Assembly (NCBI GenBank): GCA_025455225.1
Contig: JALOMY010000008.1
Span: forward strand, 1 to 23,697
Source of the DNA: Cyclobacteriaceae bacterium
GTDB taxonomy: Bacteria; Bacteroidota; Bacteroidia; Cytophagales; Cyclobacteriaceae
Direction of reading: 5' to 3'
Length of the DNA: 23,697 bases
Shown here: one piece after another, positions 1-6,908 of the stretch
How positions within the stretch are numbered: position 1 is the stretch's first letter
Layout: every line of letters begins with the position of its first letter
The notes under the pieces: model-generated
Database searches by the model: none
What the model was told of the DNA's origin: nothing
Seen by the model: only the letters and a program-made list of their open reading frames with translations
Translations under genes and position numbers: made by a program

Positions 1-411
1 GTTTTGCAGGAGTCTGGTGCCAATCCCAAACAGCTCAAACTCGAAATTACTGAAAGTCTGATTATGGATAATCTGGATGACACGATTGCTAAAATGTACG
101 CAATTAAACAATTGGGAGTGGGGTTTTCGATAGATGATTTTGGCACCGGTTATTCTTCACTGTCATATTTACAGCGAATGCCATTGGATGAACTGAAAAT
201 TGACCAGAATTTTGTATGTGATTTAGTCGATGACAGTCAAGACACTGCCATTATTCGTATTATTCTAGCTTTGGGAAAAAGTCTTGGATTAACCGTCATC
301 GCCGAAGGAGTAGAAACCGAAGTTCAATGGAACTATCTTAACAAATACGGTTGCTCGGTATTCCAAGGCTTTTTGTTTGGTAAACCAATGTCTTTGGCTG
401 AATTTGAATCA
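1..411 (+). other. EAL (cyclic-di-GMP phosphodiesterase) domain, C-terminal fragment
   Basis: This in-frame segment encodes the second half of an EAL domain: EITESLIMD, DDFGTGYSS, KIDQNFV, the conserved EGVET and QGFLFGKPM. EAL domains hydrolyse cyclic di-GMP and normally end shortly after the GKPM region, which is where the homology stops here, around residue 136. What follows is SufS with no linker. The composition looks more AT-rich and the protein reads like proteobacterial EAL proteins, unlike the rest of the window. I infer that the segment belongs to another gene or another genome, joined at about 405-414 by assembly error or rearrangement. Confidence 0.8.
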
Positions 412-1488
412 CACGGAGTATCCAATATTCACCGGGGCATGTACCGGTTGGCGGAAGAATCAACCCAGCGTTTTGAGAATGCCCGGGAAAAAACTGCGCG
501 CTTCATCGGAGTTCCGGATGCCTCCTGCATAGCATTCACCAAAGGAACCACGGAGTCGATCAATACCGTTGCGTTTGGATTTCTTCGTCACCAATTGAAA
601 GCCGGAGATGAAGTGATCATCTCCGCCATGGAGCATCACGCTAACCTGATTCCATGGCAGCAGGTTTGCAAAGAGAAGCAGGCCGTCCTTAAAATCATTC
701 CGGTGAACGAATCAGGTGAACTCGAAATGAGCCGGCTGTCGGCATTGTTCTCCTCCAAAACCCGTCTGTTGGCCATCACCCACGTTTCCAATACGCTTGG
801 AACCATTAATCCCATTGAAGAAATCATCCAACAGGCCCATGCGAACCATGTGCCTGTGCTGGTGGATGCTGCACAAAGCATTGCACACTACCGGATCAAT
901 GTTCAAAAATTGAATGCCGATTTCGTGGCGTTCTCCGCCCATAAAATGTTCGGACCCTTTGGTGTAGGTGTGTTGTACGTACATCCGAAACATCATGAAT
1001 CGATGCATCCGCTCTCCTTTGGTGGCGGTGCCATACGCCATGTATCATTTAAAGAAACTACCTGGCTTGATTACCCCTACAACCTCGAAGCCGGTACGCA
1101 AAACATTTCTGGAGTTGTGGGCTTGTCGGCTGCATTGGATTTCACAGAAGCAATTTCCATAAATTCTTTAGAGCCTCAGCTTCAAATCCTTCGAATACGA
1201 CTGGAAGACGGAATCCGACAAGAACAAGGTTACCGAATCATCGGGGAAGCCAGTAAGAAGAGTCCGATAGTTTCCCTTGTTCACAACAGCATTCATCCGC
1301 ACGATATCGCTACATTCCTGGCTACTAAAAACATTGCCGTACGTGCCGGGCATCACTGCACACAACCACTACTCGATCAGCTCGGTATACCGGCTACCGT
1401 TCGCATATCGTTTACCGTGTATAATACAGAAGAAGATGTTGACCGAATACTCGAAGCATTACGTGAGGTTAAATCATTCTGGAGATGA
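1..1488 (+). CDS. sufS: Cysteine desulfurase SufS, N-terminus replaced by an EAL-domain fragment (partial at window edge)
   Basis: From about residue 137 the protein is a SufS-type, PLP-dependent cysteine desulfurase, which takes sulfur from cysteine as a persulfide for Fe-S cluster assembly. Visible motifs are SNIHRGMYRLAEES, EHHANLIPWQ, THVSNTLGTINP, the PLP-lysine motif SAHKMFGPFG (K314) and the active-site loop RAGHHCTQPL (C452), numbered from the TTG at position 4. The reading frame is open to the window edge, so no true start is visible. About 60 N-terminal SufS residues, including the usual opening 'LDNAAT' region, are missing and replaced by the end of an EAL domain. The stop overlaps the start of sufU (ATGA), which supports a SufS/SufU pair. 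The desulfurase call is firm. Whether the fused reading frame exists in the cell is doubtful. Confidence 0.85.
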   Translation, partial: VLQESGANPKQLKLEITESLIMDNLDDTIAKMYAIKQLGVGFSIDDFGTGYSSLSYLQRMPLDELKIDQNFVCDLVDDSQDTAIIRIILALGKSLGLTVIAEGVETEVQWNYLNKYGCSVFQGFLFGKPMSLAEFESHGVSNIHRGMYRLAEESTQRFENAREKTARFIGVPDASCIAFTKGTTESINTVAFGFLRHQLKAGDEVIISAMEHHANLIPWQQVCKEKQAVLKIIPVNESGELEMSRLSALFSSKTRLLAITHVSNTLGTINPIEEIIQQAHANHVPVLVDAAQSIAHYRINVQKLNADFVAFSAHKMFGPFGVGVLYVHPKHHESMHPLSFGGGAIRHVSFKETTWLDYPYNLEAGTQNISGVVGLSAALDFTEAISINSLEPQLQILRIRLEDGIRQEQGYRIIGEASKKSPIVSLVHNSIHPHDIATFLATKNIAVRAGHHCTQPLLDQLGIPATVRISFTVYNTEEDVDRILEALREVKSFWR

Positions 1489-1901
1489 GCGACCTGAATA
1501 AATTATACGACCCTGTGATACGCGCCCATCAGGCGAACCCCTATCATTTCAAAAAAGTTGAAGATGCATCCATTACAGTAAAAGCCTACAACCCGATCTG
1601 TGGCGACCGCTATGATTTTTTCCCTGAAGTCAAAGAAGGCGTTATTCGCTCCTTTTATTTTCATGGCTTCGGTTGTGCGGTTTCCATGGCTGCGGGATCG
1701 GTGCTGGTAAAATCACTGGAAGGAAAAACAATTGAAGAAGCTATTGATTTATGCACGGCTTACCTGGACATGCTTAACGGTAAATCCGCTATATCAAACA
1801 CTGAATGGAATGCCTTTTCTGCCGTACGTGATTTTCCTTCACGGCATGATTGCGCTGCAATGGCATGGGAGGAAGTAAAAAAATTCTTACAAAATTTATA
1901 G
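1485..1901 (+). CDS. sufU: SufU-type zinc-dependent sulfurtransferase / Fe-S assembly protein
   Basis: This 138-residue protein belongs to the NifU-N/IscU family and resembles SufU, which accepts persulfide sulfur from SufS through a zinc site. The conserved ligands are visible: C39 and D41 in NPICGD, C64 in GFGCAVS, and C123 in RHDCAAMAW. The extra stretch between the second and third cysteines is typical of SufU rather than IscU. The ATG overlaps the sufS stop codon (ATGA), so the two are probably translationally coupled and act as a pair. SufE was considered, but that family lacks the CGD motif and the three-cysteine pattern. Confidence 0.9.
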   Translation: MSDLNKLYDPVIRAHQANPYHFKKVEDASITVKAYNPICGDRYDFFPEVKEGVIRSFYFHGFGCAVSMAAGSVLVKSLEGKTIEEAIDLCTAYLDMLNGKSAISNTEWNAFSAVRDFPSRHDCAAMAWEEVKKFLQNL

Positions 1902-1951
1902 TCTTAAGCAATCCTGTATTCATCCAACTGCATTAAGTACTTTTGCATACT

Positions 1952-2254
1952 ATGAAAATTAAAATTGTCGCTTACGGAATAGCCAAAGACATTATTGGTG
2001 GAAGGCAGTGGGAACTGGATATCCCGGAAGGAAGCACGATCCGTCAATTGAAAGAAATCCTGATACAGCATTACCCGGCATTCTCTACCCTTCGCTCGCT
2101 TTCGTTTGCAGTAGGAGAAGAATACCGTGAAGATGATTTTGTATTAAGCGAAGCATCTGAAGTAGTGCTGATTCCTCCGGTGGCAGGCGGGCTACGCATA
2201 ATAAGGTATCGTCATTTCGAGCGTGAGCGAGAAATCCCCATATCTATGGTCTGA
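1952..2254 (+). CDS. moaD: MoaD/ThiS-family sulfur carrier with an abnormal C-terminal tail
   Basis: MoaD is the small ubiquitin-fold protein whose C-terminal Gly-Gly is thiocarboxylated and gives sulfur to molybdopterin. The ATG at 1952 gives 100 residues. Residues 1-80 form a normal-length MoaD ending in IPPVAGG, but the frame does not stop there. Twenty more residues follow (2192-2251), and their second half is encoded by the left arm of a REP-like palindrome. With the Gly-Gly internal, the protein as written could not be thiocarboxylated unless it is trimmed. A frameshift just after the Gly-Gly codons would reach a TAA almost at once. An upstream in-frame TTG at 1943 is less likely as the start. 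The gene lies 50 bases after sufU on the same strand. Confidence 0.75.
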   Translation: MKIKIVAYGIAKDIIGGRQWELDIPEGSTIRQLKEILIQHYPAFSTLRSLSFAVGEEYREDDFVLSEASEVVLIPPVAGGLRIIRYRHFEREREIPISMV

Positions 2255-2292
2255 GTTGGGGATTTCTCGGTCGTACCTCCCTCGAAATGACG
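2210..2292. repeat. REP-like palindromic repeat (CGTCATTTCGAG family)
   Basis: The left arm (2210-2240) begins CGTCATTTCGAG and ends AGAAATCCCCA. The right arm (2257-2292) has exactly the same two blocks as its reverse complement. The sequence between the blocks differs between the arms (CGTGAGCG versus GGAGGTACGACCG). The arms flank a loop of about 16 bases, so the transcript would fold into a long hairpin. Palindromes with these end sequences are, to my knowledge, dispersed in many Bacteroidota genomes. The element begins inside the moaD reading frame and runs past its stop. Confidence 0.8.
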
Positions 2293-2349
2293 CCCATATT
2301 TTTCCTTTGCATTACATTGGTTATGATGTAATACCCTAAAAATCAAGAC

Positions 2350-3351
2350 TTAAAAGAATTGATTCTTGGCCCGGATAATAGCCCCTATAATGCTTAATGC
2401 AATTTCTTTGGCGCCCTGCGCATGGATGTCAATACCGATTGGTGCGTTGATTTTGGCAATCTCTTCTTCGGTAAATCCTTTTTCCTTCAGTCTGCCGATT
2501 CGCTTCTCGTGATTCTTCCGGCTGCCCAGCGCACCGATGTAAGCCACGGGTGAACGCAACAAGACTTGCAGGGCATCATCATCAATTTTCGGATCATGCG
2601 ATAGAATGACCGCATAGGTGTAGGGATCGAGTTTGATGTTGTCCAGCACCTCGGATGGATAAGCTTCAAACAACTGGTCGGGCTTCACCGGAAACGTTGT
2701 ATTCTTTGCAAAGGTTCTCCGCGGATCAATTACAATGGTTTCAAAATCAAAATCGTGCGCCAGCTGAATAAGGTCGGCTGTTATGTGGGCCGCACCGATA
2801 ATGATGACTTTGCTTCGTGGGGGAAAAACGTGAATGAAGTAATCGCCTTCAGTTTCATTTAATATCCTATGTGAACGGTTGGCATAGGCTTCACCGGCCT
2901 GTTGTGAGATGGAAATATTTAAACCAGGTATTGATGTCTCCGTCCAGACTATTGTTTCCTCTTTTCCGTCCACCAGTCGGGTAATGAGCACACAGCCTTG
3001 GTTCGAAGTCAGATGATCAATCAACGGTTTTCCCCATTCATCATTCCAGGGTTGAAGATATACCTGGATTTTCCCACCGCAGCTCAACCCAACGGCCCAG
3101 GCTTCTTCATCCGCAACACCATAAGCCAGTCGCCTGGAATCTCCCGATTCAAAAACCTTTTGTGCTTCGCGAAGAACAGCCCCTTCCACACATCCGCCAC
3201 TGACGGAGCCTGACATTTCCAGTTCAGAAGAGATGAGCATGCATGAACCCACCGGTCGCGGAGATGAACCCCAGGTTTGAATGACACGGGCCAGCGCGAT
3301 TTTCTTTTGATCGCGTTGCCATTGATTAAGTATCGGGAGAAATTCTTTCAT
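2350..3351 (-). CDS. xdhC: XdhC/CoxI-family molybdenum-cofactor maturation protein
   Basis: This 333-residue protein has the two XdhC parts. The N-terminal XdhC_CoxI domain carries GSVSGGCVEG with a conserved cysteine (C54). The C-terminal Rossmann-like domain contains VIIIGAAHIT, VIDPRRTFA and YIGALGSRKNHEKR. Proteins of this family bind molybdenum cofactor, work with a cysteine desulfurase to sulfurate it, and insert it into xanthine-dehydrogenase-type enzymes. The gene is divergent from the membrane-protein/MoaD/propeller set and lies about 2 kb from coxM, so CO dehydrogenase is the obvious client in this window. A second, distinct family member is coxF. The family call is secure; the client enzyme is inferred. 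Confidence 0.9.
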   Translation of the reverse strand: MKEFLPILNQWQRDQKKIALARVIQTWGSSPRPVGSCMLISSELEMSGSVSGGCVEGAVLREAQKVFESGDSRRLAYGVADEEAWAVGLSCGGKIQVYLQPWNDEWGKPLIDHLTSNQGCVLITRLVDGKEETIVWTETSIPGLNISISQQAGEAYANRSHRILNETEGDYFIHVFPPRSKVIIIGAAHITADLIQLAHDFDFETIVIDPRRTFAKNTTFPVKPDQLFEAYPSEVLDNIKLDPYTYAVILSHDPKIDDDALQVLLRSPVAYIGALGSRKNHEKRIGRLKEKGFTEEEIAKINAPIGIDIHAQGAKEIALSIIGAIIRAKNQFF

Positions 3352-3431
3352 ATCGTTGAATAAGATTCACGGTCGCAACCAAATGATCCAACAATTGTTC
3401 TATTAAGGATTGTTCCTCCATCACAAAGGCA

Positions 3432-3462
3432 ATTGCCGGAGATCAAAAAAAGAGTATTTTTG
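3432..3462 (+). promoter_or_regulatory. Candidate Bacteroidota-type promoter
   Basis: TTG at 3433-3435 (-33 element) is separated by exactly 19 bases from TATTTTTG at 3455-3462 (-7 element). This matches the TTTG-N19-TAnnTTTG consensus of Bacteroidota housekeeping promoters. It lies 38 bases before the start of the membrane-protein gene at 3500 and would drive the three-gene set that follows. Confidence 0.5.
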
Positions 3463-3499
3463 ATTGATGTGCACGAAAGTTGAAGGAAATTAACACAGC

Positions 3500-3958
3500 A
3501 TGCAAAAAACCTGCACTACCCATTGTTCAAAAGAGAAACCGGAGAATCACAAAGGCGGTCTCGTTTCCTTTCTTCCGGGTATTGTGATTGCTCTTTTACC
3601 TAAGTGTCCGTTTTGTGTTCTTTCCCTCACCAGTGCCATAACGGTTTGCAGTTCAAAAAATCTGGAAGCCTATACACCCCACTGGGCATCGTGGATCTCC
3701 ATTGCATTTGCCATTGTTACTATGGGCATTGTGGCGTACAATTATAAAGGATGGAAAACACAGGTGGCCCTACTATTCATTGGAGCCGGCAGTGTGCTGA
3801 TTGTGTACAGCGAATTGTTTGTTGGATTGCTGCAACCGTACTATTGGGGCTGTACGCTTGTCTTGCTGGGGGTTTGGATGAATGCGAGTTTTTTTCACTT
3901 CTGGAATAAAATCAGGTCGGCAGCACGAAAACTGGCCGGCCGGTATGCTCATGCCTAA
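3500..3958 (+). CDS. Four-helix membrane protein with a CPFC motif, function unknown
   Basis: This 152-residue protein has four predicted membrane segments at roughly residues 21-48, 62-82, 86-108 and 113-134. A CPFC motif (C36, C39) lies within the first helix, and the N-terminus has CTTHC (C5, C9). Paired cysteines around proline are typical of soft-metal handling, and the layout recalls MerC-like proteins, but I do not recognise a definite family. The 3' end overlaps the next gene (MoaD-like) by eight bases, so the two are co-transcribed and probably coupled. A metal or thiol role is only a guess. Confidence 0.75.
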   Translation: MQKTCTTHCSKEKPENHKGGLVSFLPGIVIALLPKCPFCVLSLTSAITVCSSKNLEAYTPHWASWISIAFAIVTMGIVAYNYKGWKTQVALLFIGAGSVLIVYSELFVGLLQPYYWGCTLVLLGVWMNASFFHFWNKIRSAARKLAGRYAHA

Positions 3959-4223
3959 GGTTAAGTTTACATCGGCCCTGAAGCGCTTCTTCCCTTCCCT
4001 CTCCGAAACTAAGCTTGAAGCAGGTACTGTTCGAACGGTGTTGGCAAAACTGGAAGAGAACTATCCGGGTATCAGTTCGTACATTGTAGACGATGCCGGG
4101 CAGCTCCGTCAGCACGTTAATATTTTTCTTCGGGGTGAGCTCATTAAAGACCGCATACATCTCTCTGATGAAGTAAAGCCAAACGATGAAGTCCTGATTT
4201 TCCAGGCCCTGTCAGGAGGTTGA
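3951..4223 (+). CDS. MoaD/ThiS-family sulfur-carrier protein
   Basis: From the ATG at 3951 this is a 90-residue ubiquitin-fold protein ending in QALSGG and then a stop. That is the C-terminal Gly-Gly expected for adenylation and thiocarboxylation. The other in-frame ATG at 3945 is also possible; starts further upstream would run deeply into the preceding gene. The fold fits MoaD (VRTVLAKLEENYPGI, LRGELIKDRIHLSDEVKPNDEVLIF). The codons for the final SGG contain AGGAGG (4214-4219), which acts as the ribosome binding site for the next gene. It differs strongly from the MoaD at 1952. It could serve molybdopterin synthesis or another sulfur-transfer or protein-tagging role tied to its neighbours. 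Confidence 0.8.
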   Translation: MPKVKFTSALKRFFPSLSETKLEAGTVRTVLAKLEENYPGISSYIVDDAGQLRQHVNIFLRGELIKDRIHLSDEVKPNDEVLIFQALSGG

Positions 4224-4226
4224 TCT

Positions 4227-5318
4227 ATGCACACCCTGAATCTGTTGGTTGGAACTTCTAAAGGCCTGGTGGTTTATCCTTTTCATAACCAAAAACCACT
4301 TACACCTTCTGTACACTTTAAAGGCTTTCCGGTTTCCATGATTTACGTGGATGATCGAACCAATACGTGGTGGGCCGGTTTGTCGCACAGGCATTGGGGA
4401 GAGAAACTGCATTTCAGTTTGGATCAGGGTAACACCTGGCATCAGGCAGGGTTACCTTCTTACCGGAATTATGAATACCGCCCCGGAAAGGCAGCAACGT
4501 TGAAAAAGATCTGGGTCATGCAACAGGCCGGCCACGATAAACCCGGATGCTTGTGGCTTGGCACCGAACCCGGTGGTTTGTTTTACTCAGAGGATAACGG
4601 TAAGACATTCCATCTCAATGAATCGTTGTGGAATCATCCCAGCCGCTTGGATGATCAGCAGTGGTTCGGAACCGGTAAGGATTTTCCGTTCATTCATTCC
4701 ATTCTCATCGATCCACGAAACAGTGATCATGTTTATATAGCAGTGAGTTGTGCCGGTGTATTTGAAACAACGGATGGTGGAAAAACATGGACTCCGCGAA
4801 ATAAAGGATTGATGGCTGCCTATCTTCCCAACCAATCTCCAGAAGTTGGCCATGATCCGCACCAGATGCTGATGTGCCAATCCCAACCGGATGTAATCTG
4901 GCAACAGAACCATTGCGGTATTTTCCGGTCTACCGATGGTGGAAAGAATTGGCTGGATATAGGCGGCAAAAATGGCTGGCCATTCTACGGCTTTGCATTG
5001 GCCGTTGATAATCATAATCCGGATGTGGCCTGGGTAATACCGGCTGAAAGTGATGAGTCACGCATACCAGCCAACCTTCAACTCCAGGTATGCAAAACGG
5101 TTGATGGCGGAAAGACCTGGCAGTCAAAATCCGAGGGCCTTGTTCAGTCTTTTGCTTTCGATCTGGTGTTGCGCCACGCCTTTGTCAAACAAAACACCTT
5201 CCTGGCATTTGGAACCACCAACGGTAATCTCTACTACTCCACTGACGAAAGTGAAATCTGGCAATCGCTCAATCAGAATCTGGCTCCGATTAATTCGCTG
5301 TCCATTGCGATGTCATAA
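4227..5318 (+). CDS. BNR/sialidase-like beta-propeller protein
   Basis: This 363-residue protein is built of repeated propeller blades with Asp-box (BNR) motifs of the type S/T-x-D-G-G-K-T-W. Examples are YSEDNGKTF, TTDGGKTW, STDGGKNW, TVDGGKTW and the weaker STDESEIW. No signal peptide is visible, so it is probably cytoplasmic, unlike secreted sialidases, and I see no reason to assign glycosidase activity. A good Shine-Dalgarno (AGGAGG, seven bases before the ATG) is formed by the last codons of the MoaD-like gene, and the gap is three bases, so the genes are coupled. Propellers of this type next to a MoaD-like protein are, as far as I know, a recurrent but uncharacterised pairing. Confidence 0.8.
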   Translation: MHTLNLLVGTSKGLVVYPFHNQKPLTPSVHFKGFPVSMIYVDDRTNTWWAGLSHRHWGEKLHFSLDQGNTWHQAGLPSYRNYEYRPGKAATLKKIWVMQQAGHDKPGCLWLGTEPGGLFYSEDNGKTFHLNESLWNHPSRLDDQQWFGTGKDFPFIHSILIDPRNSDHVYIAVSCAGVFETTDGGKTWTPRNKGLMAAYLPNQSPEVGHDPHQMLMCQSQPDVIWQQNHCGIFRSTDGGKNWLDIGGKNGWPFYGFALAVDNHNPDVAWVIPAESDESRIPANLQLQVCKTVDGGKTWQSKSEGLVQSFAFDLVLRHAFVKQNTFLAFGTTNGNLYYSTDESEIWQSLNQNLAPINSLSIAMS

Positions 5319-5492
5319 GCAAGTATTTCTTCCAATAAGAAACTAAATGGTTGCTACTTGGGCTTCTGCGCTGGTAGCCCCATCTGCCACTTATGTAAAT
5401 GCCGGATTAATTTCAATCGTTTGTTTCGTACTCAATTCCCAATTTTCTAATTTAAACCTCCTCTAAAATGTATTACCTAAAACATACGTACT

Positions 5493-6365
5493 ATGATTCC
5501 TGCACCATTTGATTATTCAACTCCTGCCACGCTGAAGGAAGCCCTGACGCTGTTGCAGCAGTTGGGCGATGACGCCAAAATTCTGGCAGGAGGGCATAGC
5601 CTCATCCCCATGATGAAGCTGCGTCTTGCCAGCCCGGCTCACCTCATTGACATCAACAAGATACCCGGGTTATCCTACATCAAAGAAGAAGGCGGCTACC
5701 TGAAAATCGGGGCCATGACCCGTGAGGTTGATCTGGAAGAATCGGAGATCATCCGAAAGAAATTCCCCATCTTCATCGATGCCTCCAAACTAATTGCCGA
5801 TCCGCAAGTGCGTAACCTCGGAACGGTAGGTGGAAACATTGCCCATGGCGATGCAGCCAATGATCAACCAGCCATTATGCTCGCGCTGCGGGCTGAAGTG
5901 GTAATTACCAGCCTGGAGGGCGAACGCGTAGTGCCTATTGACGAATTCTTCTTTGGATTCTATACCACGGCTGTTCAGCAAGGTGAAATCCTCACCGAGA
6001 TCCGCATTCCCACTCCTTCAAAAGGAACAGGAAGTGCTTATCATAAAATGGAACGGAAAGCCGGTGACTACGCCATAGCAGGAGCAGCTGTGCAGGTATC
6101 GCTTGATGGTAAAGGCACCTGCACGCAGATCGGCATTGGCTTAACCAATGTAAACGCTACCCCGATGCGTGCATTCCGGTCGGAAGAAGCATTAAAGGGT
6201 AAGAAACTGTCGGCTGATCTTATTGAACAGGCAGCTCAGCTTGCCGCAGAAGATTGCAATCCGTCTGATGACCTGCGCGGCAGTGCCGATTACAAGCGCA
6301 CCATTGTCAAAGCATTAACCAAACGTATGATTCATAAGGCTGCTGAACGAGCCGTTAACTCTTAA
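5493..6365 (+). CDS. coxM: Carbon monoxide dehydrogenase medium (FAD-binding) subunit CoxM
   Basis: This 290-residue protein is the flavoprotein subunit, which passes electrons from the Fe-S clusters of CoxS to an external acceptor. The two FAD-contact motifs of the family are present: AGGHSL at residues 32-37 and TVGGN at 111-115, followed by AHGDAANDQPA. The C-terminal CO-dehydrogenase flavoprotein domain follows (YHKMERKAGDYAIAGAAV). Length and N-terminal reading (MIPAPFDYSTP) match the family, which fixes the start. It is the first gene of the coxMSL set, 13 bases before coxS. I found no convincing promoter in the 174 bases upstream. Confidence 0.95.
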   Translation: MIPAPFDYSTPATLKEALTLLQQLGDDAKILAGGHSLIPMMKLRLASPAHLIDINKIPGLSYIKEEGGYLKIGAMTREVDLEESEIIRKKFPIFIDASKLIADPQVRNLGTVGGNIAHGDAANDQPAIMLALRAEVVITSLEGERVVPIDEFFFGFYTTAVQQGEILTEIRIPTPSKGTGSAYHKMERKAGDYAIAGAAVQVSLDGKGTCTQIGIGLTNVNATPMRAFRSEEALKGKKLSADLIEQAAQLAAEDCNPSDDLRGSADYKRTIVKALTKRMIHKAAERAVNS

Positions 6366-6378
6366 CGCACTACGAACT

Positions 6379-6882
6379 ATGGAAAAACAGATAACTGTAA
6401 CGATTAACGGGGAAGCCAAAACCTTGAATGTGGAACCCCGCCTACTTCTGGTACACCTGATCCGCGAAAACCTTAACATGACCGGCACCCACATTGGCTG
6501 TGATACATCCAGTTGCGGAGCCTGCACCGTATTGATGGATGGCAAAGCGGTTAAATCCTGCACCGTGTTGGCCGTACAAGCCGATGGAAAAAGTGTAACA
6601 ACGGTTGAAGGACTTGCCACCGGCAATAACCTCCATCCCATCCAGGAAGCCTTTAAAGAAAACCATGCCTTGCATTGTGGCTTTTGCACACCGGGCATGA
6701 TGATGCGTGCCGTAGAACTGCTGGATAAGAACAACAATCCAACGGAAGAAGAAATCCGTTGGGGTATCTCCGGAAACCTGTGCCGATGCACCGGGTATAA
6801 CAACATAGTACGCGCCATTCAATATGCAGGTGCAAAAATGCGGGGTGATAAATTGCCTTCAACAGATCCTGTTTTTGTTTAA
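6379..6882 (+). CDS. coxS: Carbon monoxide dehydrogenase small [2Fe-2S] subunit CoxS
   Basis: This 167-residue protein holds two [2Fe-2S] clusters that link the Mo-Cu site to FAD. The plant-ferredoxin-type cluster is bound by C41, C46, C49 and C61 (CDTSSCGAC...C). The second, in the helical domain, is bound by C100, C103, C135 and C137 (CGFCTPGM, CRCTGY). All eight cysteines are present. The gene lies between coxM and coxL in the canonical order, with short gaps of 13 and 26 bases. Confidence 0.96.
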   Translation: MEKQITVTINGEAKTLNVEPRLLLVHLIRENLNMTGTHIGCDTSSCGACTVLMDGKAVKSCTVLAVQADGKSVTTVEGLATGNNLHPIQEAFKENHALHCGFCTPGMMMRAVELLDKNNNPTEEEIRWGISGNLCRCTGYNNIVRAIQYAGAKMRGDKLPSTDPVFV

Positions 6883-6908
6883 TCTCTCAACACTAACTCA
6901 ATTTTATT

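Noticed and set aside
1485..1901. SufE instead of SufU
   Set aside because: The CGD motif and three conserved cysteines belong to the NifU-N/SufU fold; SufE lacks these.
5360..5380. Hairpin GGGCT...AGCCC upstream of coxM, considered as a terminator or riboswitch
   Set aside because: The stem is only five pairs, with no T tract and no recognisable riboswitch structure such as a Moco motif.
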